DNA of 64,000 nt from Pseudomonas soli. GTDB taxonomy: Bacteria; Pseudomonadota; Gammaproteobacteria; Pseudomonadales; Pseudomonadaceae. Both the position numbers and the translations under genes were made by a program. The notes below the pieces were generated by a model. The model saw nothing but the letters and a program-made list of their open reading frames with translations, searched no databases and was not told the origin of the DNA. The stretch spans positions 1-64,000 of the forward strand of contig NZ_FOEQ01000010.1 of assembly GCF_900110655.1 (NCBI RefSeq), written 5' to 3'. Shown piece after piece: positions 34,503-43,815 of the stretch (positions are counted from its first letter, which is position 1; each line of letters opens with the position of its first letter).

Positions 34503-35792
34503 TTACTTGCGGTCTTTCAGCTCGACGATGTCACGCTGCTCGTAGCCGGTGTAAAGCTGGCGCGGGCGGCCGATCTTGTACGGGCTGGAGAGCATTTCCT
34601 TCCAGTGCGAGATCCAGCCGACGGTCCGCGCCAGGGCGAAGATCACAGTGAACATGCTGGTCGGAATGCCGATGGCCTTGAGAATGATGCCCGAGTAGAA
34701 GTCGACGTTCGGGTACAGCGAGCGCTCGACGAAGTACGGATCGGTCAGGGCGATCTCTTCCAGGCGCATGGCCAGTTCCAGCTGCGGGTCGTTCTTGATG
34801 CCCAGCTCGTTGAGCACTTCGTCGCAGGTCTGCTTCATCACGGTGGCGCGCGGGTCGCGGTTCTTGTACACGCGGTGACCGAAGCCCATGAGCTTGAACG
34901 GGTCGTTCTTGTCCTTGGCCTTGGCGATGAACTTGTCGATGTTCGAGACATCGCCGATTTCATCGAGCATGGTCAGTACGGCTTCGTTCGCACCGCCGTG
35001 GGCAGGGCCCCACAGTGCGGCGATACCGGCGGCGATACAGGCGAACGGGTTTGCGCCCGAGGAGCCCGCCAGGCGCACGGTGGAGGTGGAGGCGTTCTGC
35101 TCGTGGTCGGCGTGGAGGATGAAGATCCGGTCCATCGCCTTGGCCAGCACCGGGCTGATCGGTTTGATCTCGCACGGGGTGTTGAACATCATGTGCAGGA
35201 AGTTTTCCGCGTACGACAGGTCGTTGCGCGGGTACATCATGGGCTGGCCCATGGAGTACTTGTAGACCATCGCGGCCAGGGTCGGCATTTTTGCGACCAG
35301 GCGTACCGCGGAGATTTCGCGGTGCTGCGGGTTATTGATGTCCAGCGAGTCGTGATAGAACGCCGACAGAGCGCCGACCACGCCGCACATCACCGCCATC
35401 GGGTGGGCGTCGCGGCGGAAGCCGTTGAAGAACGACTTCAGCTGCTCGTGAACCATGGTGTGGTTCTTCACGGTGCTGACGAACTGGGCCTTCTGCTCGG
35501 CATTCGGCAATTCACCGTTGAGCAGAAGGTAGCAGGTCTCGAGGTAGTCCGACTGTTCGGCGAGCTGTTCGATCGGGTAGCCGCGGTGCAGCAGCACGCC
35601 CTTGTCGCCATCAATGTAGGTGATCTTCGACTCGCACGATGCGGTCGCCATGAAACCTGGGTCGAAGGTGAAGTGGCCTGATGCCCCCAACCCGCGGACG
35701 TCGATAACATCGGGACCAACGGTGCCGGTTAAAATGGGCAGCTCGACGGGGGCAGCGCCCTCGATGATCAACTGCGCTTTTTTGTCAGCCAT
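34503..35792 (-). CDS. gltA: Citrate synthase (type II)
   Basis: A 429-residue enzyme condensing oxaloacetate and acetyl-CoA to citrate, the entry step of the TCA cycle. Catalytic histidines lie in the ADHEQNASTSTVRLAG and GFGHRVYKNRDPRA motifs, with the catalytic aspartate later in the DFYSGI strand. The N-terminal extension of about 45 residues is that of the hexameric, NADH-inhibited Gram-negative type. It is divergent from sdhC, with a clear sigma-70 promoter. Confidence 0.97.
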   Translation of the reverse strand: MADKKAQLIIEGAAPVELPILTGTVGPDVIDVRGLGASGHFTFDPGFMATASCESKITYIDGDKGVLLHRGYPIEQLAEQSDYLETCYLLLNGELPNAEQKAQFVSTVKNHTMVHEQLKSFFNGFRRDAHPMAVMCGVVGALSAFYHDSLDINNPQHREISAVRLVAKMPTLAAMVYKYSMGQPMMYPRNDLSYAENFLHMMFNTPCEIKPISPVLAKAMDRIFILHADHEQNASTSTVRLAGSSGANPFACIAAGIAALWGPAHGGANEAVLTMLDEIGDVSNIDKFIAKAKDKNDPFKLMGFGHRVYKNRDPRATVMKQTCDEVLNELGIKNDPQLELAMRLEEIALTDPYFVERSLYPNVDFYSGIILKAIGIPTSMFTVIFALARTVGWISHWKEMLSSPYKIGRPRQLYTGYEQRDIVELKDRK

Positions 35793-35850
35793 GTGGCCTC
35801 CTATTAATGCTTGAAATCATCAGACAGACCCCCCACGCAGGGCCCGCACC

Positions 35851-35878
35851 ACTATAGAGGGATAAATTCGAATGTCAA
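35851..35878 (-). promoter_or_regulatory. Sigma-70 promoter of gltA
   Basis: On the minus strand TTGACA, 16 bases, TATAGT. The -10 lies about 60 bases before the start codon. Confidence 0.85.
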
Positions 35879-35992
35879 TTTGCCTAAAGGCTGGTTGAAA
35901 CGCCCTCTGAGGCCTAATTTTTCACGAAATTCTCGCCCGTTTACGCCTTTTGTCCGTTAAAGGCAATGCGCTATTTGGGCTAGCCCCTCACG

Positions 35993-36021
35993 TTGTCATA
36001 AGCAGCCTAACTGTCTATACT
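35993..36021 (+). promoter_or_regulatory. Sigma-70 promoter of the sdh-suc cluster
   Basis: TTGTCA, exactly 17 bases, TATACT; one mismatch in each hexamer from consensus. Transcription would start near 36028, giving an untranslated leader of about 117 bases. Confidence 0.82.
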
Positions 36022-36144
36022 CGGCAGCCGACTCCCAGGGGCTTTCAAGCCCGCCCTGCTGGGTGTCGTCGCTCTCCTGGGTGGTGGGTACCTGACCAGT
36101 ACACTTACCAACAACTTTGCCCTGTTAGCTAGGGGCTCTTCAGT

Positions 36145-36531
36145 GTGAAAAAAGCCGTGAAAAGCCAACGACCTGTAAACCTAGACCTAAGGACCATCAA
36201 ACTCCCGATCACCGCGTACACGTCCATTCTTCACCGTATTTCCGGCGTCATCCTCTTCCTCGGCCTTGCCATCATGCTGTACGCACTGGGCAAGTCGCTG
36301 GGTTCGGAGGAAGGCTTTGCCGAGGTGAAGGCGTGTCTGACCAGTCCGCTGGCCAAACTGGTGACCTGGGGCCTGCTGTCCGGCCTGCTGTACCACCTCG
36401 TGGCAGGTGTGCGCCACCTGATCATGGACATGGGGGTCGGTGAGACGCTGGAAGGCGGCAAGCTGGGCTCGAAAATCGTGATCGTCATCTCCGTGGTGCT
36501 GATCGTTCTGGCAGGAGTTTGGGTATGGTAA
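36145..36531 (+). CDS. sdhC: Succinate dehydrogenase cytochrome b556 subunit
   Basis: A 128-residue membrane anchor of complex II with three hydrophobic helices. It begins at GTG with AGGGG upstream. The signature RPVNLDLRTIKLPITAYTSI and the SILHRISGVILF segment (quinone-site serine and arginine) are present; the haem-ligand histidine is in LLYHLVAGVRHL. It overlaps sdhD by seven bases. Confidence 0.95.
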   Translation: MKKAVKSQRPVNLDLRTIKLPITAYTSILHRISGVILFLGLAIMLYALGKSLGSEEGFAEVKACLTSPLAKLVTWGLLSGLLYHLVAGVRHLIMDMGVGETLEGGKLGSKIVIVISVVLIVLAGVWVW

Positions 36532-36893
36532 CTAACGTCACGAACCTGTCGCGTTCGGGCCTCTACGACTGGATGGCGCAGCGCGTCTCGGCGGTCGTTC
36601 TCGCGGCTTACTTCATTTTCCTGATCGGCTACCTCGCCGCCCACCCGGGCATCGACTACGCCCAGTGGCATGCTCTGTTCACCAACAATGCGATGCGCAT
36701 CTTCAGTCTGCTGGCCCTCGTTGCCCTGGGCGCACACGCCTGGGTCGGCATGTGGACCATTGCCACCGACTACCTGACGCCGATGGCGTTCGGCAAGTCG
36801 GCGACTGCGATTCGTTTCCTGTTCCAGGCGGTATGCGGCGTTGCGATGTTCGCTTACTTCGTCTGGGGTGTGCAGATTCTCTGGGGTATCTGA
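36525..36893 (+). CDS. sdhD: Succinate dehydrogenase hydrophobic anchor subunit
   Basis: A 122-residue second membrane anchor with three helices. ATG 36525 lies inside the end of sdhC, with GGAG properly spaced. DWMAQRVSAVVLAAYF and the helix containing LGAHAWVGMWTIATDY (haem-side histidine) match the family. It ends three bases before sdhA. Confidence 0.94.
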   Translation: MVTNVTNLSRSGLYDWMAQRVSAVVLAAYFIFLIGYLAAHPGIDYAQWHALFTNNAMRIFSLLALVALGAHAWVGMWTIATDYLTPMAFGKSATAIRFLFQAVCGVAMFAYFVWGVQILWGI

Positions 36894-36896
36894 TTC

Positions 36897-38669
36897 ATGG
36901 CTAACATTCCAACCATTTCCTTCGACGCCATCATCATTGGTGGTGGCGGCGCGGGCATGCGCGCAGCACTGCAACTGGCTCAAGGCGGCCACAAGACCGC
37001 CGTAGTCACCAAGGTGTTCCCGACCCGTTCGCATACCGTTTCCGCCCAGGGCGGCATCACCTGCGCCATCGCTTCGGCCGACCCGAACGACGACTGGCGC
37101 TGGCACATGTACGATACCGTCAAGGGTTCCGACTACATCGGTGACCAGGACGCTATCGAGTACATGTGTCAGGAAGGCCCGGCCGCGGTCTTCGAGCTCG
37201 ACCATATGGGCCTGCCGTTCTCGCGTACCGAAACCGGCCGTATCTACCAGCGTCCGTTCGGTGGCCAGTCCAAGGACTTCGGCAAGGGCGGCCAGGCTGC
37301 CCGTACCTGTGCAGCCTCCGACCGTACCGGTCACGCGCTGCTGCACACCCTGTACCAGGGCAACCTGAAGGCAGGCACCACCTTCCTCAACGAGTACTAC
37401 GCCGTTGACCTGGTGAAAAACCAGGACGGCGCTTTCGTCGGTGTGATCGCGATCTGCATCGAAACCGGCGAAACCATGTACATCAAGTCCAAGGCCACCG
37501 TGCTGGCGACTGGCGGTGCTGGTCGTATCTACGCCTCCACCACCAACGCCCTGATCAATACCGGCGACGGTATCGGCATGGCCCTGCGTGCCGGCGTACC
37601 GGTGCAGGACATCGAGATGTGGCAGTTCCACCCGACCGGCATCGCCGGCGCCGGTGTATTGGTCACCGAAGGTTGCCGCGGTGAGGGTGGCTACCTGATC
37701 AACGCCCACGGCGAGCGCTTCATGGAGCGTTACGCGCCGAACGCGAAAGACCTGGCCGGCCGCGACGTGGTCGCTCGTTCCATGGTCAAGGAAATCATCG
37801 CCGGCAACGGCGTGGGCCCGAACAAGGACCACGTGCTGCTGAAGCTGGATCACCTGGGCGAGGAAGTGCTGCACAGCCGCTTGCCAGGTATCTGCGAGCT
37901 GTCCAAGACCTTCGCCCACGTCGATCCAGTAGTCGCCCCGGTACCGGTCGTGCCGACCTGCCACTACATGATGGGCGGCGTCGCCACCAACATTCATGGC
38001 CAGGCCATCACCATGGACGCCGAAGGCAAGGATCACATCATCCCGGGCTTGTTCGCCGTGGGTGAAGTGGCTTGCGTATCGGTCCACGGCGCCAACCGCC
38101 TGGGCGGCAACTCGCTGCTCGACCTGGTGGTGTTCGGCCGTGCCGCCGGCCTGCACCTGGAAAAGGCGCTGACCGAAGGCGTCGAGTACCGCGATGCCAG
38201 CGACACCGACGTCGATGTTGCCCTGAACCGCCTGAACAAGCTCAACGAGCGTACCAGCGGCGAAGACGTGGCAAGCCTGAAGCGCGAACTGCAGAGCTGC
38301 ATGCAGAACTACTTCGGTGTATTCCGTACCGGTGAATACATGCAGAAGGGTATCGAGCAACTGGCTGGCCTGCGTGACCGCATCGCCAACGTCAAGATCA
38401 ACGACAAGTCCCAGGCCTTCAACACTGCGCGTATCGAAGCGCTGGAGCTGCAGAACCTGCTGGAAGTCGCCGAAGCTACCGCCATCGCGGCCGAAGCCCG
38501 TAAAGAGTCCCGTGGCGCACACGCCCGTGAAGACTTCGAAGACCGTGACGACGAAAACTGGCTGTGCCACACCCTGTACTACCCGGGTGAGAAGCGCGTC
38601 GCCAAGCGTGGTGTCAACTTTGCGCCGAAGACAGTTCCTGCCTTCGAACCAAAAGTCCGGACTTACTAA
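36897..38669 (+). CDS. sdhA: Succinate dehydrogenase flavoprotein subunit
   Basis: A 590-residue FAD subunit that oxidises succinate to fumarate. The FAD fold is IIGGGGAGMRAALQLAQGG. The covalent flavin histidine lies in RSHTVSAQGGI, and active-site motifs are FHPTGIAGAGVLVTEGCRGE, the RYAPNAKDLAGRDVVARS arginine segment and HGANRLGGNSLLDLVVFG. Length is typical. It is third in the sdhCDAB operon. Confidence 0.98.
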   Translation: MANIPTISFDAIIIGGGGAGMRAALQLAQGGHKTAVVTKVFPTRSHTVSAQGGITCAIASADPNDDWRWHMYDTVKGSDYIGDQDAIEYMCQEGPAAVFELDHMGLPFSRTETGRIYQRPFGGQSKDFGKGGQAARTCAASDRTGHALLHTLYQGNLKAGTTFLNEYYAVDLVKNQDGAFVGVIAICIETGETMYIKSKATVLATGGAGRIYASTTNALINTGDGIGMALRAGVPVQDIEMWQFHPTGIAGAGVLVTEGCRGEGGYLINAHGERFMERYAPNAKDLAGRDVVARSMVKEIIAGNGVGPNKDHVLLKLDHLGEEVLHSRLPGICELSKTFAHVDPVVAPVPVVPTCHYMMGGVATNIHGQAITMDAEGKDHIIPGLFAVGEVACVSVHGANRLGGNSLLDLVVFGRAAGLHLEKALTEGVEYRDASDTDVDVALNRLNKLNERTSGEDVASLKRELQSCMQNYFGVFRTGEYMQKGIEQLAGLRDRIANVKINDKSQAFNTARIEALELQNLLEVAEATAIAAEARKESRGAHAREDFEDRDDENWLCHTLYYPGEKRVAKRGVNFAPKTVPAFEPKVRTY

Positions 38670-38680
38670 GGGTGGCTGCT

Positions 38681-39385
38681 ATGTTGAAAGTCGAAGTTTA
38701 TCGCTACAACCCCGACACCGACTCGGCGCCCAAGATGGAGTCGTTCGACGTCGATACCGGCGGCAAGGACCTGATGGTTCTGGACGTGCTGGCACTGATC
38801 AAGGAAAAGGACGAGGGCTTCTCGTATCGTCGCTCCTGCCGTGAAGGCGTGTGCGGTTCCGATGGCATGAACATGAACGGCAAGAACGGCCTGGCCTGCA
38901 TCACCCCGCTGTCGGGCGTGGTCAAGGGCAATAAGCTGGTACTGCGTCCGCTGCCTGGCCTGCCGGTCATTCGTGACCTGGTGGTCGATATGAGCATCTT
39001 CTACAAGCAGTACGAGAAGGTGAAGCCATTCCTGCAGAACGACACGCCGGCCCCGGCCATCGAGCGTCTGCAGTCGCCGGAAGACCGCGACAAGCTGGAC
39101 GGTCTGTACGAGTGCATCCTGTGTGCTTGCTGCTCGACCTCCTGCCCATCGTTCTGGTGGAACCCGGACAAGTTCCTGGGCCCCGCCGCCCTGCTGCAGG
39201 CCTACCGCTTCCTGGCCGATAGCCGTGACACCAAGACTCAGGAGCGCCTGGCGTCCCTGGATGACCCGTTCAGCGTGTTCCGCTGCCGCGGGATCATGAA
39301 CTGCGTGAACGTTTGCCCGAAGGGTCTGAACCCGACCAAGGCAATCGGCCACGTACGTAACATGCTGCTGCAAAGCGGCACCTGA
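38681..39385 (+). CDS. sdhB: Succinate dehydrogenase iron-sulfur subunit
   Basis: A 234-residue electron-transfer subunit of complex II. The [2Fe-2S] ligands are in CREGVCGSDGMNMNG and the following cysteine; the [4Fe-4S] and [3Fe-4S] ligands are in CILCACCSTSCPS and CRGIMNCVNVCPKGLNP. ATG 38681 (MLKVEVYRYNP) is preferred to an in-frame GTG three codons earlier. It completes sdhCDAB; a hairpin-rich gap separates it from sucA. Confidence 0.97.
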   Translation: MLKVEVYRYNPDTDSAPKMESFDVDTGGKDLMVLDVLALIKEKDEGFSYRRSCREGVCGSDGMNMNGKNGLACITPLSGVVKGNKLVLRPLPGLPVIRDLVVDMSIFYKQYEKVKPFLQNDTPAPAIERLQSPEDRDKLDGLYECILCACCSTSCPSFWWNPDKFLGPAALLQAYRFLADSRDTKTQERLASLDDPFSVFRCRGIMNCVNVCPKGLNPTKAIGHVRNMLLQSGT

Positions 39386-39630
39386 TTCAAAGCGTTGTAC
39401 CTGCAGTAAGCCGAGGTGCGGGTGGTGAGCCCGCACTGAGGTAAAACCCGAGCAAGGGCTCACAAAGCCCGCGCTCATTACCTATGAAGATATGAGACCA
39501 GCAGGGGCTTCCGGGCTGGTACCCGGAAAATCAGCAGGATCCAGGTGGCGTGGTTCAGTCGCTGTGTTCGGACTTTTCCAGGTTTGCTGTGGCTCTCGCC
39601 GATCAGTCCCCTAACCGAGGGTGACCAAGC
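39386..39630 (+). other. Hairpin-rich sdhB-sucA gap
   Basis: 245 bases. Perfect stems are GTGCGGG / CCCGCAC (39416-39436) and TTCCGGG / CCCGGAA (39509-39528). Neither is followed by a long T-run, so they look more like stability or processing elements than full terminators. The sucA ribosome site (GAGG) is near the right end. Confidence 0.6.
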
Positions 39631-42462
39631 ATGCAAGAAAGCGTGATGCAGCGCATGTGGGAAAGCGCCCACCTTTCAGGTGGTAACGCTGCATATGTGG
39701 AAGAGCTTTATGAGCTCTACCTGCACGACCCTAACGCTGTGCCAGAAGAGTGGCGCACTTACTTCCAGAAGTTGCCCGCCGACGGCAGCACCGCTACCGA
39801 TGTCTCGCACTCGACGATCCGCGACCATTTCGTACTGCTGGCAAAGAACCAGCGCCGCGCCCAACCGGTTTCCGCCGGGAGCGTGAGCACAGAACACGAG
39901 AAGAAGCAGGTTGAAGTGCTGCGACTGATCCAGGCCTATCGTATGCGCGGCCATCAGGCTGCCAAGCTCGACCCGTTGGGGTTGTGGCAGCGTCCTGCGC
40001 CCGTAGACCTGTCGATCAATCATTACGGCTTGACCAATGCCGATCTTGATACGACCTTCCGTGCCGGCGACCTGTTCATCGGCAAAGAGGAAGCGAGCCT
40101 ACGCGAAATTTTCGAGGCGCTCGAGAAGACATATTGTCGCACCATTGGTGCCGAATTCACCCACATCGTCGATTCCGAGCAGCGCAGCTGGTTCCAGCAG
40201 CGCCTGGAAAGCGTGCGTGGCCGCCCCGAGTTCTCCGCCGACGTGCAGGCACATCTGCTCGAGCGCGTCACGGCCGGTGAGGGCCTTGAGAAGTATCTGG
40301 GCACCAAGTACCCGGGCACCAAGCGCTTTGGCCTGGAAGGCGGTGAGAGCCTGATCCCGATGCTGGACGAAATGATCCAGCGCTCCGGTTCCTACGGTAC
40401 CAAGGAAGTCGTGATCGGCATGGCCCACCGTGGCCGTCTGAACGTGCTCGTCAATACCTTCGGCAAGAACCCGCGCGAGCTGTTCGACGAGTTCGAAGGC
40501 AAGAAGATGAACGAGCTGGGCTCCGGTGACGTGAAGTACCACCAGGGGTTCTCCTCCAACGTGATGACCCCCGGTGGCGAAGTCCACCTGGCCATGGCGT
40601 TCAACCCCTCCCACCTGGAAATCGTCTCGCCAGTGGTGGAAGGTTCGGTTCGCGCCCGCCAAGATCGCCGCAACGACAGCGTTGGCGACAAGGTTCTGCC
40701 GATTTCGATCCACGGCGACGCAGCGTTCGCCGGCCAGGGCGTGGTCATGGAAACCTTCCAGATGTCGCAGACCCGCGGTTTCAAGACCGGCGGCACCGTG
40801 CACATCGTGATCAACAACCAGGTCGGCTTCACCATCAGCAATCCGCTCGACGCGCGTTCAACCGAGTACGCCACCGACGTTGCCAAGATGATCCAGGCGC
40901 CGATCCTGCACGTGAACGGCGACGATCCTGAAGCGGTGATGTTCGTCACCCAGCTGGCCATCGATTACCGCATGCAGTTCAAGCGTGATGTGGTCATCGA
41001 CTTGGTCTGCTACCGCCGCCGCGGCCACAACGAGGCCGACGAGCCGAACGGCACCCAGCCGCTCATGTACCAGCAGATCAGCAAGCAGCGCACCACCCGT
41101 GAGTTGTACGCCGAGCAACTGATCAGCGCCGGCCGCATCGATGCCGAACGCGCCCAGGCCAAGATCGACGAGTATCGCAACGCCCTGGACAACGGCCTGC
41201 ATGTAGTCAAGAGCCTGGTCAAGGAGCCGAACCGCGAGCTGTTCGTCGACTGGCGTCCCTACCTGGGCCATGCCTGGACCGCGCGTCATGACACCCGCTT
41301 CGACCTCAAGACCCTGCAGGAACTGTCGGCCAAGCTGCTGGAGCTTCCAGAAGGCTTCGTCGTCCAGCGTCAGGTCGCCAAGATCTACGAAGATCGCCAG
41401 AAGATGCAGGCCGGTGGCTTGCCGATCAACTGGGGCTACGCCGAGACCATGGCCTACGCCACCCTGCAGTTCGAAGGGCACCCGATCCGCATGACCGGCC
41501 AGGACATCGGCCGTGGCACCTTCTCGCACCGTCACGCGGTGCTGCACAACCAGAAGGACGCCAGCACCTACGTACCGCTGAAGAACCTGTTCCCGGGCCA
41601 GCCGCGCTTCGAACTGTACGACTCCTTCCTTTCGGAAGAAGCCGTGCTGGCCTTCGAATACGGCTACTCGACCACCACGCCGAACGCGCTGGTGATCTGG
41701 GAAGCCCAGTTCGGCGACTTCGCCAACGGTGCGCAAGTGGTGATCGACCAGTTCATCACCAGCGGTGAGCACAAGTGGGGCCGCCTGTGCGGTCTGACCA
41801 TGCTGCTGCCACACGGTTATGAAGGGCAAGGTCCGGAGCACTCCTCCGCGCGTCTGGAGCGTTACCTGCAGCTGTGCGCCGAGCACAACATCCAGGTTTG
41901 CGTGCCGACCACCCCGGCCCAGATCTACCACCTGCTGCGTCGCCAGGTCATCCGTCCGCTGCGCAAACCGCTGATCGTGCTGACGCCGAAGTCGCTGCTG
42001 CGCCACAAGCTGGCCATCTCGACGCTGGAAGATCTGGCCGAAGGTTCGTTCCAGACCGTGATCCCGGAAATCGACAACCTCGATCCGGCCAAGGTCGAGC
42101 GTCTGGTCCTGTGCGGTGGCAAGGTCTACTACGACCTGCTGGAAAAACGCCGTGCCGAAGGCCGCGAAGACATCGCCATCGTGCGTATCGAGCAGCTGTA
42201 TCCGTTCCCTGAGGACGACCTGGTCGAAATCCTGGCGCCTTACACCAACCTCAAGCATGCAGTGTGGTGTCAGGAAGAGCCGATGAACCAGGGCGCCTGG
42301 TACAGCAGCCAGCATCACATGCGCCGTATCCTGGGCCGCCACAACAAGGCACTGGTTCTGGAATACGCCGGCCGCGACGCTTCCGCCGCGCCAGCCTGTG
42401 GTTACGCATCGAAGCACGCCGAGCAGCAGGAAAAACTGCTGCAAGACGCGTTCACCGTCTAA
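39631..42462 (+). CDS. sucA: 2-oxoglutarate dehydrogenase E1 component
   Basis: A 943-residue thiamine-diphosphate enzyme that decarboxylates 2-oxoglutarate and passes succinyl to the E2 lipoyl arm. The N-terminal segment SAHLSGGNAAYVEELYELYL is the E1o signature that binds E2. The cofactor and active-site region includes VVIGMAHRGRLNVLVNTFGK and GDAAFAGQGVVMETFQMS; the transketolase-like pyrimidine domain has RGTFSHRHAVLHNQ. Length matches E. coli SucA (933). Confidence 0.98.
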   Translation: MQESVMQRMWESAHLSGGNAAYVEELYELYLHDPNAVPEEWRTYFQKLPADGSTATDVSHSTIRDHFVLLAKNQRRAQPVSAGSVSTEHEKKQVEVLRLIQAYRMRGHQAAKLDPLGLWQRPAPVDLSINHYGLTNADLDTTFRAGDLFIGKEEASLREIFEALEKTYCRTIGAEFTHIVDSEQRSWFQQRLESVRGRPEFSADVQAHLLERVTAGEGLEKYLGTKYPGTKRFGLEGGESLIPMLDEMIQRSGSYGTKEVVIGMAHRGRLNVLVNTFGKNPRELFDEFEGKKMNELGSGDVKYHQGFSSNVMTPGGEVHLAMAFNPSHLEIVSPVVEGSVRARQDRRNDSVGDKVLPISIHGDAAFAGQGVVMETFQMSQTRGFKTGGTVHIVINNQVGFTISNPLDARSTEYATDVAKMIQAPILHVNGDDPEAVMFVTQLAIDYRMQFKRDVVIDLVCYRRRGHNEADEPNGTQPLMYQQISKQRTTRELYAEQLISAGRIDAERAQAKIDEYRNALDNGLHVVKSLVKEPNRELFVDWRPYLGHAWTARHDTRFDLKTLQELSAKLLELPEGFVVQRQVAKIYEDRQKMQAGGLPINWGYAETMAYATLQFEGHPIRMTGQDIGRGTFSHRHAVLHNQKDASTYVPLKNLFPGQPRFELYDSFLSEEAVLAFEYGYSTTTPNALVIWEAQFGDFANGAQVVIDQFITSGEHKWGRLCGLTMLLPHGYEGQGPEHSSARLERYLQLCAEHNIQVCVPTTPAQIYHLLRRQVIRPLRKPLIVLTPKSLLRHKLAISTLEDLAEGSFQTVIPEIDNLDPAKVERLVLCGGKVYYDLLEKRRAEGREDIAIVRIEQLYPFPEDDLVEILAPYTNLKHAVWCQEEPMNQGAWYSSQHHMRRILGRHNKALVLEYAGRDASAAPACGYASKHAEQQEKLLQDAFTV

Positions 42463-42504
42463 CGCCTTCGCGCACCTGAAACCGAATTTAAGGAAACACA
42501 GATA

Positions 42505-43725
42505 ATGGCTATCGAGATCAAAGCCCCAACCTTCCCGGAATCGGTTGCCGATGGCACCGTTGCCACCTGGCACAAGCAGCCGGGCGACGCCGTCAAGCGT
42601 GACGAGCTGATCGTCGACATCGAAACCGACAAGGTCGTCCTTGAAGTCCTGGCCACTGCCGACGGCGTGCTGGGCGCCATCGTCAAGGGCGAGGGCGACA
42701 CCGTCCTGTCCGACGAAGTGCTGGGTTCGATCGTGGAGGGCGGCGCTGCCGCCGCTGCTCCGGCTGCTGCCCCGGCCGCTGCCGCTCCAGCCGCCGCTGC
42801 CGCCGACGCTGGTGAAGACGACCCGGTTGCCGCCCCGGCTGCGCGCAAGCTGGCCGAAGAGAACGGCATCGACCTGGCTACCGTTGCCGGCACCGGCAAG
42901 GGCGGTCGCATCACCAAGGAAGACGTCGTTGCCGCCGTCGCCAACAAGAAGTCCGCCCCGGCTCCAGCGGCCAAGCCTGCCGCCGCAGCCGCCGCTGCCC
43001 CGGTTGTCGTTGCCGCCGGCGACCGTACCGAGAAGCGCGTGCCGATGACCCGTCTGCGCGCCAAGATTGCCGAGCGTCTGGTCGAAGCCCAGTCGAACAT
43101 GGCGATGCTGACCACCTTCAACGAAGTCGACATGACCGAGGTCATGGCCCTGCGTTCGAAGTACAAGGACTTGTTCGAGAAGACCCACAACGGCGTGCGC
43201 CTGGGCTTCATGTCGTTCTTCGTCAAGGCCGCCACCGAGGCGCTCAAGCGCTTCCCGGCAGTCAACGCCTCGATCGACGGCAACGACATTGTCTACCACG
43301 GTTATGCCGACGTCGGCGTCGCCGTGTCCAGCGACCGTGGCCTGGTGGTGCCGGTACTGCGTAATGCCGAGTCGATGAGCCTGGCTGAGATCGAGAACGG
43401 CATCGCCACCTTCGGCAAGAAGGCCCGTGACGGCAAGCTGGCCATCGAAGAGATGACCGGCGGTACCTTCACCATCACCAACGGTGGTACCTTCGGCTCG
43501 ATGATGTCGACCCCGATCGTCAACCCGCCGCAGGCCGCGATCCTGGGTATGCACAACATCATCCAGCGCCCGATGGCCATCAATGGCCAGGTCGTGATCC
43601 GTCCGATGATGTACCTGGCGCTGTCTTATGACCACCGCCTGATCGACGGCAAGGAAGCGGTAACCTTCCTGGTGACCATCAAGAACCTGCTGGAAGATCC
43701 GTCTCGCCTGCTGCTGGACATCTAA
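42505..43725 (+). CDS. sucB: 2-oxoglutarate dehydrogenase E2 (dihydrolipoyl succinyltransferase)
   Basis: A 406-residue core protein of the complex. The lipoyl domain (1-78) carries the modified lysine in [11 protein letters not shown]. An Ala-Pro linker, the E3-binding domain (about 110-145; [20 protein letters not shown]) and a second Ala-Pro linker follow. The catalytic domain (about 175-406) ends with the active-site motif [12 protein letters not shown]. It follows sucA by 42 bases. Confidence 0.98.
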
Positions 43726-43745
43726 TCAACTAGCTGCGCGCCGCC

Positions 43746-43771
43746 GGCCCCGTTCTTCAAGAGACGGGGCC
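43746..43771 (+). other. Hairpin in the sucB-lpdG gap
   Basis: Stem GGCCCCGT / ACGGGGCC with a ten-base loop, without a T-run. Just after it comes the short tandem GCTTGTAGCTTGTAGCT (43793-43800 region). It may modulate mRNA decay between sucB and lpdG. Confidence 0.55.
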
Positions 43772-43815
43772 GTGCGGTACGCGGCTTGTAGCTTGTAGCT
43801 GATAAGGAATCTTTT

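Larger units (their letters stand above)
35793..36144. other. gltA/sdhC divergent control region
   Basis: 352 bases without a gene. It holds the gltA promoter (35851-35878, minus) and the sdh promoter (35993-36021, plus), then a leader of about 117 bases before sdhC. Such a long leader could be a target for a small RNA, but no specific pairing can be shown here. Confidence 0.8.

Noticed and set aside
36231..38570. 779-residue open frame antisense to sdhC-sdhA
   Set aside because: No recognisable domain; an artefact of GC-rich codon usage in the sdh genes.
40858..43635. 925-residue open frame antisense to sucA/sucB
   Set aside because: Low-complexity Gly/Val/Asp-rich translation with no motif, crossing two essential genes; a shadow frame.
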